Positions 7,490-14,367 of a stretch of 41,855 bases of DNA are shown here, piece after piece. The position numbers were made by a program, and so were the translations under genes. The notes under the pieces are model-generated. The model was not told where the DNA came from. It did not search any database and saw only the letters and a program-made list of their open reading frames with translations. Numbering within the stretch: the first letter of the stretch is position 1; each line of letters starts with the position of its first letter. Origin of the DNA: Quinella sp. 1Q7 (GTDB taxonomy: Bacteria; Bacillota; Negativicutes; Selenomonadales; Selenomonadaceae); assembly GCA_015206805.1 (NCBI GenBank), contig JADEZP010000007.1:1-41855 (forward strand), written 5' to 3'.

Positions 7490-10400
7490 ATTTGCAAGTT
7501 TTGTGTTTTCGCGGCGGAGCATAATCCGAACCGAAACGCTCGCGGAGGCGGTGGAGTTCGGCGCGGCTGATGTAAATCGGTCGCCCGCAAACTTTGCACG
7601 GTTGCGGCAAGCAGACATTTTCTTTGCGGCACTCGTCGCAGTAGTAAGCTTTGCCTTGCGCCGATAAATCGTCGATGAAACCGCGATTGACGGAAAAACT
7701 TTGTCCGCAAGCCGCGCACGTCATGAAAATTTTTTCATTGCGATAGTTGGCGCAGTCACGGCAGTATTCGGAAATTTTTTTGCCCTGCGAACGCAATTCG
7801 TGGAGGACGGCGCGTTTGAAAGTTATCGGACGTTGGCACCGCTTGCACCTGCCGACGGACTCTTCGCGCTCCCAACAGTCACGGCAATATTTCGACGGCT
7901 CTTTGCCTTGCGAATGTAAATCGTCGACTTGTCCCTGCGTGACGAAAAATTTTTGTCCGCAAGCCGCGCACGTCATGAAAATTTTTTCGTTGCGACGGTT
8001 GGCGCAGTCACGGCAGTATTCGGAAATTTTTTTGCCCTGCGAACGCAATTCGTGGAGGACGGCGCGTTTGAAAGTTATCGGACGTTGACACCGCTTGCAC
8101 CTGCCGACGGACTCTTCGCGCTCCCAACAGTCACGGCAATATTTCGACGGCTCTTTGCCCTGCGAATGTAAATCGTCGACTTGTCCCTGCGTGATGAAAA
8201 ATTTTTGTCCGCACGCCGCGCACGTCATGAAAATTTTTTCGCGACGCGCCTTCAAGCAATCCGTACAGTAAGGAAAATCGTCTTCGGTCTTTTGCGTATG
8301 TGCCACGTCCCGCGCCCGAACGATGACTTCATTTTTGCGACACCGTTTGCAAGTGTGCCGCCAAATAATTTTGCACTCCGCACACAACTCCTCACGCGGC
8401 TGACGATAAACGTAGCGGGCGGCGTTGGTATACAACATGTCCGCGCCGCAATGACTGCACTTGTAATGCTCGCCGTCAAAGAGACATTCGGGACAAAAGC
8501 CCTCCGTCAATTCGTCCGCGTCGAACTTTTTGCCGCAACCCGCGCAGGTCAAACGATTATCGCAATCTTGAGCGGGCAAATAATCTTGCGCACGTGTAAA
8601 CGGCGTTTCGGTAAGATCGTCGCCGAAAATTTCCTGCGGCGGCTCGCGGAAGTTCAACGGAAATTCTGCGGCGAAAAATTCTGCGTAACCGACCACTTTA
8701 GCGCAACGTTCCAAATTGTCGGCGACGGTCTGCATGAGGTGACCGGCTTTGTAACGGCGAAAATATTTCAGCGAACCGATGATAATCAGCAAATTCCTTG
8801 CGCGGGAAAAGGCTACGTTCAAGCGTGCGGCATCCGAAAAATATTTCGTCGGCGTATGCGCCCGCGTGGTGCAGTAAATCACAACATCCGCCTCGTCGCC
8901 TTGGAAGGCGTCAATCGTGTTTACGGCAATGTTCGCAAGTCGTTCGGCGCGCAACCTCCAATGCAATTTTTTGTTCTGACGTTTGTACGGCGTAATGACG
9001 GCGATTCGTCCCGAAAAATTTTCGCGGAGCCGCTTGAGCAAGTCGACCGCAACTTGAATCTCGCGCTCGTTGTAGGGGCTGCTTTTCTTGCCGCCCGTCA
9101 AGTCGTCCTGTTGCTCGCGGTAAGTGTCGTCGCCGTCCATGTTCAGGAAGAGTATATTGTTGCCGAAGAACATCGGAAATTTTTTATCGCAATTCGGTGC
9201 GCAGGCAAGTTGCCCGCCATAAAACAAGCGGCTGATCATATCGCCAATCGGTATCGGCATACGGAATTGAATGTTGAGCATACATTTGTTGTCGTCGGGA
9301 CAAGCTTCGTAAAGCTTTTCAAACAGGCTCGTCGCGAAAAATCTGTCGCGGCTGTCCTCGTCGATGATGTCGCTGATGTTTAACTTTGTCTCGTCGAAAA
9401 AGGCGGGGTCAGTGACGGGCGGCAACTGCTTGTGGTCGCCGATGATTATGATTTTTTTTGCGCGGTTAATCGGCATGAGCAATTCGCCCGGCAAAGCTTT
9501 ACCCGCCTCGTCCGCGACGACAAGATCAAAGCTCAACTTGTCCAAGCCGAAATTTTTTTTCTCCAGCCCGACGCACGTCGCACCCGTCACGGAAAAATTT
9601 TTCAGCAGGTATTCGCCGATTTGCCATTGAGTTTCGGCGTTGGTCAACATGTCGCACCAAATTGCCCGATAACGTTGCAGGTCGGCGCGGCAAGGTTTTG
9701 TCAATGTCGCCCGATATTCGGCAACGCGATTTTCCAACGACAACTCCTTAAGCTCGTCGGCAATTTTGTCGTCGTTGCCGCAACGAACAATCGCCGAACG
9801 TTCAATGCCCATTGCCGGCAAGCCTCGCAGGACGTTGTCGACAGCGACGTTTGCCTGCGACACCACCAAAATTTTCGACGCGGGCGCAAGTTTGAGCTGT
9901 TGCCAAATAATTTCCTTGATGACGGTCGTTTTGCCCGTGCCCGGCGGTCCTTGAATCATGAAAAAATTTTCCACGGCAATGGCGCGCACGACGGCTGTCA
10001 GTTGATTTTTGTTGCGCAGGAGTGACGGATTTTTAATCGTCGTCGGGCGTCGCCCCGAATCTTTGAACGGCAAGCGGCTCAAATCGAAAATGCATTCCTT
10101 GAGCGCGGGACGTTGCATTTGACTGCGCCGAAAATCTTCCAACGCCTTCAACTGCATGAGTTCGGGGTAAGGGAATTCGCGAACGTGCACCTCCACGCGC
10201 CAACCGACGCCGTCCAAAAATCTGTCGTCCCAAAAATCATGCGCCGTTATGATTTTGAAGTCGTCCTTGAACGTGACAAAAATTTTTCTGCCGTCCGCGT
10301 CGCGAACAAAAAAATTTGGCTCCGCCTCGTGTTTGTGTGCTTGCCGAACATAAAAATTTTTAAGCCGCGCCGCGCCGTCGTCAGTCGTCAGCAAACGTTT

Positions 10401-11942
10401 CGCGTCGACCTGCTCCAAAATATCAACGCACTCAAAGCCGCCGCTTTCCTTGACACGAACAAGCCGCCGCATTACCGCGCACCACTGATTGAAGAACAAA
10501 ACGTTGTCCCGATTGAATTTGATGCGCCGTTGCTTGAGAAATTCCGCGTTCAAATAAACGAACAAATTCAACGACTCCTGCAGTTGCTCGTGTTCAAGTG
10601 TCGCCGCACGTTCGGCGTTGACCGAATTCAAATCGGCATCCAACGCGACAAAAATATCGTCGGCTCCAATCATTTCCGCGTCGGGCAAAAATTTTTCAAA
10701 GCACATCGTCGGGAATTCGTCGCCGCTGAAATCGACTTGGAAGACGAGCTTTTGCCCCAGCTGACATTTGTAACGCGTCGCAGAAAAATTTTCGTCCTCG
10801 ACAATCGGCGCGATGTACCATTCGTCGTAAGAGTTGTCCGCGTTGCGTTTGTTGACGGTTGCCAAAAAATTATTCACGTCGCGACTTTTTATCAGCAACG
10901 GCACGTTTCGGAAGCGTTCGACGCTCAAACAATCTTCCACGCGTTCGGTAGCGTTCACATAATTTAACGTCTTGCGGTCGTAATTCATCACGTAAACGAA
11001 TTTCCGTTTGCCGATGGGCTCATCTCGTCTGTCGCGGCAAAATTTTTTTCGGAGCGTGACTTCAATGCCGTCCGCGTCCAAAATGTAAGCGTCGACGTAA
11101 CCGCGCTCGTTGAGCTTGTGGCGTTTGATTTTGCCTTCCAGCCGAACGTTCGGGCTCAACTCCAGCTTGTGAAGGAACATGCCCTTCACGCAGGAAAGTT
11201 TGTTTACGTAAGTCGTGTCGTCGTAACCTTCCGCAAGGCAGAAAATAATTTCGTCGTCGGGAAAGAGTCGGTCGATTTGCTCGCTGTCTTCGCAGAAAAA
11301 TTTGCAGTCGACGCGGGGATGAATGCTTTTCTCGAATTCGCCGCCAAGCAGTTCGTCGCGTTCAAAGCCGATAATTTTTCCGGGGTAAGCCCAAAATTCC
11401 GGCAACCTCATTTGAAACGGCTCAAGCAGTTCGCCCGTGCGCTCAAAGAGTTTTTCCGCCGCCTTACCGTAACGTTCCAAATATCGCAGGTAAGCTTTTT
11501 GTCGCGTCGAGGATTCGTAAGCGTCGTTCAAAATTGCCTGCATGGAATTTTGCCGCAATGCCGTCGCTTGATCTTCCGAGCGCGATTTTTTCAGCGTGTC
11601 AATCGTCCGCCGCGTCTGCTCAAGCAAATCGTTCCTGTCGTCGATTTGACCTTGCAATTCCGCCATCAGCACATCGAAATTTTTACGGTTGTGCGACTTG
11701 CGTTCTTCAATGGCGCGTTGTCGCTCCAACCACAAATCGTGCGCCGTCTGCCGCCGCATGTTTTCCAAATCGCGTTGACGGTTGCTGACAATCCGTGAAT
11801 ATTCGGTGTCGGAAGCGGCGAGATATTCGCGGTGGTTTTCTTCCAGCCGACGTTGCCGCTCACGCTCACCGTCGCTCAACGCGTTGAAAAGCAATGCGCC
11901 GCCGACAACCACTGCCGCGCCGATTAAAAGTGTCGGAAACAA
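7488..11942 (-). CDS. Membrane-anchored SF1/Upf1-like helicase with coiled coil and zinc-ribbon array
   Basis: The start is taken as TTG at 11942, seven bases after GGAGGG; a longer frame to 12014 would overlap the upstream gene. Of 1484 residues, 2-22 form a membrane helix (TLLIGAAVVVGGALLFNAL), about 24-120 a charged coiled coil, and about 130-640 have no recognised fold. The SF1 helicase has Walker A GPPGTGKTT near 665, DEAG near 807, GDHKQLPP near 834, QFRM near 890, TIDAFQGDEADVV near 1005 and NVAFSRAR near 1041. The C-terminus (about 1130-1484) carries about eight CxxC zinc ribbons of the zf-trcl kind. Two 84-residue units there are almost identical (see 7711-8214). It should translocate on nucleic acid at the membrane. 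It is the last gene of the 14282-7488 operon; the biological role is unknown. Confidence 0.85.
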   Translation of the reverse strand: MFPTLLIGAAVVVGGALLFNALSDGERERQRRLEENHREYLAASDTEYSRIVSNRQRDLENMRRQTAHDLWLERQRAIEERKSHNRKNFDVLMAELQGQIDDRNDLLEQTRRTIDTLKKSRSEDQATALRQNSMQAILNDAYESSTRQKAYLRYLERYGKAAEKLFERTGELLEPFQMRLPEFWAYPGKIIGFERDELLGGEFEKSIHPRVDCKFFCEDSEQIDRLFPDDEIIFCLAEGYDDTTYVNKLSCVKGMFLHKLELSPNVRLEGKIKRHKLNERGYVDAYILDADGIEVTLRKKFCRDRRDEPIGKRKFVYVMNYDRKTLNYVNATERVEDCLSVERFRNVPLLIKSRDVNNFLATVNKRNADNSYDEWYIAPIVEDENFSATRYKCQLGQKLVFQVDFSGDEFPTMCFEKFLPDAEMIGADDIFVALDADLNSVNAERAATLEHEQLQESLNLFVYLNAEFLKQRRIKFNRDNVLFFNQWCAVMRRLVRVKESGGFECVDILEQVDAKRLLTTDDGAARLKNFYVRQAHKHEAEPNFFVRDADGRKIFVTFKDDFKIITAHDFWDDRFLDGVGWRVEVHVREFPYPELMQLKALEDFRRSQMQRPALKECIFDLSRLPFKDSGRRPTTIKNPSLLRNKNQLTAVVRAIAVENFFMIQGPPGTGKTTVIKEIIWQQLKLAPASKILVVSQANVAVDNVLRGLPAMGIERSAIVRCGNDDKIADELKELSLENRVAEYRATLTKPCRADLQRYRAIWCDMLTNAETQWQIGEYLLKNFSVTGATCVGLEKKNFGLDKLSFDLVVADEAGKALPGELLMPINRAKKIIIIGDHKQLPPVTDPAFFDETKLNISDIIDEDSRDRFFATSLFEKLYEACPDDNKCMLNIQFRMPIPIGDMISRLFYGGQLACAPNCDKKFPMFFGNNILFLNMDGDDTYREQQDDLTGGKKSSPYNEREIQVAVDLLKRLRENFSGRIAVITPYKRQNKKLHWRLRAERLANIAVNTIDAFQGDEADVVIYCTTRAHTPTKYFSDAARLNVAFSRARNLLIIIGSLKYFRRYKAGHLMQTVADNLERCAKVVGYAEFFAAEFPLNFREPPQEIFGDDLTETPFTRAQDYLPAQDCDNRLTCAGCGKKFDADELTEGFCPECLFDGEHYKCSHCGADMLYTNAARYVYRQPREELCAECKIIWRHTCKRCRKNEVIVRARDVAHTQKTEDDFPYCTDCLKARREKIFMTCAACGQKFFITQGQVDDLHSQGKEPSKYCRDCWEREESVGRCKRCQRPITFKRAVLHELRSQGKKISEYCRDCANRRNEKIFMTCAACGQKFFVTQGQVDDLHSQGKEPSKYCRDCWEREESVGRCKRCQRPITFKRAVLHELRSQGKKISEYCRDCANYRNEKIFMTCAACGQSFSVNRGFIDDLSAQGKAYYCDECRKENVCLPQPCKVCGRPIYISRAELHRLRERFGSDYAPPRKHKTCK
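7711..8214 (-). repeat. Two 252-bp tandem repeats inside the helicase gene
   Basis: Bases 7711-7962 and 7963-8214 are direct copies differing at only a handful of positions, and a partial third copy continues on both sides. The period of 252 bases equals 84 codons, so the frame is kept and each unit encodes two zinc ribbons. One starts TCAACGQKFF, the other GRCKRCQRPITFKR when read as protein. The near identity implies recent duplication or gene conversion. Confidence 0.95.
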
Positions 11943-11961
11943 TTTCAAGCCCTCCGCATCG

Positions 11962-12624
11962 TTACTTGTACAGCTCGTGAATTTGCGCGGCGTATTCAAA
12001 AAGTTTGTCGTCAAGCCGCTTGAGCTCCGTCAAAAATTTTTCGTCCGCCACGTCGGAATTCAAACACCGCCGCCGAAGTTCCTGCGCGTAATCAATCACG
12101 GGGTCGACGATTTTTTCAAGCTGCGTCACGCGTCTGCGCCACTGTTCCTGCGAAAATTCGCGGTCTTTTTGACGGTCGGCAAGCTCCAATTTAAATCGCT
12201 CAAACTCAAACCGCTTGACATTCAAATCGGTTTTCAGATTCGCCAAATAACGAACGGTCTCTTGCTCCTGCTGAATTTGTACCTGACGAGTTTCTTCGCG
12301 CTTGCCGGAAATGTAAGCCTCCGCCCGAATTTCGACCTGCCGAGTCTGTTCGCGACTCGTCCGAATTTGCGCGTAAGCTTGAATGGCGGTGTTCACCACG
12401 GAAAGCACGCCGTTGATTAGTGCCGCGCCCGTATTCATGACGCCCATAAACGCGGCAAGGTAATTGTTGCTCGACGTTTGATGAGCGGCAAGGCGATTGT
12501 TGTCCAGTTGCACGGCGCGTTCGTTGTCGGAAATTTTTTTGCGCGTGTAATTGTCCGCGACGTTCGTAACAACCTCGGCGGCGGGCTCAACAAGCGGTAT
12601 CAAACTTGTTGTTTTAAGTGCCAT
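11962..12624 (-). CDS. Membrane-associated coiled-coil protein of the helicase operon
   Basis: The start is the ATG at 12624, eight bases after GGAGG; the longer frame to 12648 would overlap the previous stop. The 220-residue product has a glycine/alanine-rich hydrophobic segment at about residues 55-85 (FMGVMNTGAALINGVLSVVN and beyond). A long charged coiled coil rich in Q, E, R and K follows at about 85-215. No catalytic motif is visible. The gene ends 19 bases before the helicase start and begins 13 bases after the preceding gene, so it is clearly co-transcribed. A scaffold or membrane assembly role with the helicase, which also carries a membrane helix and coiled coil, is inferred. I do not recognise the family. 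Confidence 0.75.
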   Translation of the reverse strand: MALKTTSLIPLVEPAAEVVTNVADNYTRKKISDNERAVQLDNNRLAAHQTSSNNYLAAFMGVMNTGAALINGVLSVVNTAIQAYAQIRTSREQTRQVEIRAEAYISGKREETRQVQIQQEQETVRYLANLKTDLNVKRFEFERFKLELADRQKDREFSQEQWRRRVTQLEKIVDPVIDYAQELRRRCLNSDVADEKFLTELKRLDDKLFEYAAQIHELYK

Positions 12625-12637
12625 TGCAATTCCTCCG

Positions 12638-13234
12638 TTAGCGGTCAATCTTGTTGAGCAAATCGCGAAGCCATTTCTGCTTGACGCGGCAGTCTTCGCA
12701 GACTTGATAATAAAATTTGTTGCGCGTCACAAATTTTTCGGGACTGTCCTCAATTTCGGCAAGGAAAGTCTGCGCCTCCTCCAAGAACGACCGATAAAAC
12801 TCCAGCATTTTAATCTGCGCGGCGACCTCGCGTTGATGACGTTCCCTGTCGTTGCGAATGACTTCAACCTGCGCGGCACTTTGTTGCTCAATGTGTTTCG
12901 TCTCCAAGTCAAATTCCCGACGCTTAGTGTCCAAAAAATTTTTCAGCCGCTCGGCATAGTTCGCAATGATAATTTCGCTTTGCCGACGCGCCTCGGCATT
13001 TCGGGCATCAAGCGCATTTTCCGCCGCAGAAATTTGTCGCGCCAAATCCCGCGTGCGATTGCGCTCGACCAAATAATTCGCGAACGCCGTAAAAATATTC
13101 AAGCTGTCCGCGCAGTGTCGGCGGGCAACGTCAAGATTTACTGCACCGTCATAGCGCGACGGCAAATTTTCCGCAGTCGGCACCGCCTCCGAAAGTTCAT
13201 CCGTCCGCAAAGAGTAAGCGTCCTTCACGCGCAT
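12638..13234 (-). CDS. Coiled-coil protein of the helicase operon
   Basis: The 198-residue product is soluble and mostly helical. The first ~35 residues are polar, about 50-160 is a charged coiled coil (for example ARQISAAENALDARNAEARR) and the C-terminus has a CEDC motif (YYQVCEDCRVKQKW). The start ATG at 13234 has AGGTGA eight bases upstream and overlaps the end of a chimeric ORF (13225-13392) by ten bases (ATGCGCGTGA). Its first 26 codons are duplicated in that ORF by the 158-bp repeat. It probably pairs with the neighbouring coiled-coil protein. Function unknown. Confidence 0.75.
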   Translation of the reverse strand: MRVKDAYSLRTDELSEAVPTAENLPSRYDGAVNLDVARRHCADSLNIFTAFANYLVERNRTRDLARQISAAENALDARNAEARRQSEIIIANYAERLKNFLDTKRREFDLETKHIEQQSAAQVEVIRNDRERHQREVAAQIKMLEFYRSFLEEAQTFLAEIEDSPEKFVTRNKFYYQVCEDCRVKQKWLRDLLNKIDR

Positions 13235-13472
13235 AAAAAGTCACCTGCCACATTTTCCGCAACCAAAATTTTTACGCGATGAATCCCCTCGTCGACGACA
13301 CCGCCGTCATAAAGCGACGGCAAATTTTCCGCAGTCGGCACCGCCTCCGAAAGTTCGTCCGTCCGCAAAGAGTAAGCGTCCTTCACGCGCATAAAAAGTC
13401 ACCTGCCACATTTTCCGCAACCAAAATTTTTACGCGATGAATCCCCTCGTCGACGACACCGCCGTCATAAAG
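13157..13472. repeat. 158-bp tandem direct duplication at a gene boundary
   Basis: Bases 13157-13314 and 13315-13472 are direct copies with one visible difference (ATCCG versus GTCCG). The unit contains the last ~29 codons of the upstream gene and the first ~26 codons of the downstream gene. The length is not a multiple of three, yet each junction leaves an open frame. Confidence 0.95.
13225..13392 (-). CDS. 55-residue chimeric ORF created by tandem duplication
   Basis: The first 26 residues (MRVKDAYSLRTDELSEAVPT and on) copy the N-terminus of the 198-residue protein. The last 29 copy the C-terminus of the 299-residue protein (ending AENVAGDFLCA). The join is at a short shared sequence around CGCTATGACGG, so the fusion is in frame. 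It has the same ribosome binding site as the downstream gene, and each of its ends overlaps a neighbour by ten bases (ATGCGCGTGA). It may be a translated bridge that keeps coupling intact, or simply debris. Confidence 0.55.
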   Translation of the reverse strand: MRVKDAYSLRTDELSEAVPTAENLPSLYDGGVVDEGIHRVKILVAENVAGDFLCA

Positions 13473-14282
13473 CGCAGAAATTTTTTCCGTGAGCTCGCCG
13501 CCTTCAAATTCGGGGCTCGCGCTGAAAGAGAGCGTAACCTCCTCCGAATCGCTGTCGTCGCAGTCGCCCGTGAGTATCGTTCCAAGCAGAAGGTCGACGC
13601 AAAATTTCCGCACACCCGCCGCCGAAGTCACCGTGAACTTTCTGACGGGAATTTCGGCGTTAAACGTCCGCGCCGAATCAAACGTAATGCAACCGTCAAA
13701 ATTATTTTCGCCGACGACGGGCAGATAACGCAGTTCGCGGGCGGCAAAAGACAACTCCGCCGTCTGCTTCCCGCGCAGGATTTTCAGATCGTCGATGACA
13801 TTGCCCGCGCCGCGTCCGATTAAAACTTTCTTCGCCAACGCAGAAATATCCGCGAAGTCGGCAACCCAAACTTGCTCGCAATTTTTCACGACGGCGGCGC
13901 AATTCGTGTCCGCGAAACTTTTTTTGAGCTCAACGGTTTTGGGCAACAGGACGGGCATTTTCATCAACAGGTCGGAAAAAATTTGCGGCGGCTCGACGTT
14001 AAAGGCATTGATAGCGTCGCTCAACGTCAAAATTTTTTCCGCGTCTTCCGGCGAAATGTCGCGGGCGGCACGCATTACATTTTCGATTACGGGCGGCGGC
14101 AACAGCGTGACTGCGGCAATGTCGGTGGGGGATTTTCTGTCGCGCAACATGAGCAATGTCAACAACTCCAAATCGTTGAGCTTATAATCCGACGCGGCGA
14201 AATCCACGCGCAAATTTTCTTTTATCAGCGGCGTGCAGAAAAATTTTCTTTGCACGGGCAGATAACATTTCGGCTGAATCAT
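13383..14282 (-). CDS. First protein of the helicase operon, unknown function
   Basis: The start is the ATG at 14282 (MIQPKCYLP), eight bases after GAGG. The open frame to 14369 would translate through the nrdD terminator and is rejected. The 299-residue product is soluble. Residues 35-75 (ASDYKLNDLELLTLLMLRDR and on) form a helical region that could be a winged-helix or HTH-like fold. The C-terminal half is beta-rich, with an acidic stretch GDCDDSDSEEV near residue 240. No enzyme motif is evident. It ends overlapping the chimeric ORF and leads the operon with two coiled-coil proteins and the helicase. I do not recognise the family. Confidence 0.7.
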   Translation of the reverse strand: MIQPKCYLPVQRKFFCTPLIKENLRVDFAASDYKLNDLELLTLLMLRDRKSPTDIAAVTLLPPPVIENVMRAARDISPEDAEKILTLSDAINAFNVEPPQIFSDLLMKMPVLLPKTVELKKSFADTNCAAVVKNCEQVWVADFADISALAKKVLIGRGAGNVIDDLKILRGKQTAELSFAARELRYLPVVGENNFDGCITFDSARTFNAEIPVRKFTVTSAAGVRKFCVDLLLGTILTGDCDDSDSEEVTLSFSASPEFEGGELTEKISALYDGGVVDEGIHRVKILVAENVAGDFLCA

Positions 14283-14329
14283 CTCGTTGACCTCGCAAAA
14301 GTTTTTACGAAATTTTCGACGGCACAAAA

Positions 14330-14367
14330 AAAAAACCTGCCGCCAAATTTTCGGCGGAGGTTTTTTC
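14330..14367 (-). terminator. Terminator of nrdD
   Basis: The stem AACCTGCCGCC / GGCGGAGGTT (14334-14344 with 14353-14362) is followed on the minus strand by at least nine T residues. It overlaps the nrdD stop region and separates it from the helicase operon, so that operon probably needs its own promoter. I could not place one with confidence. Confidence 0.85.

Noticed and set aside
8181-9383. 400-codon plus-strand frame opposite the helicase gene
   Set aside because: It is an antisense shadow of the helicase coding sequence. GC-rich codons leave long open frames on the opposite strand throughout this window.
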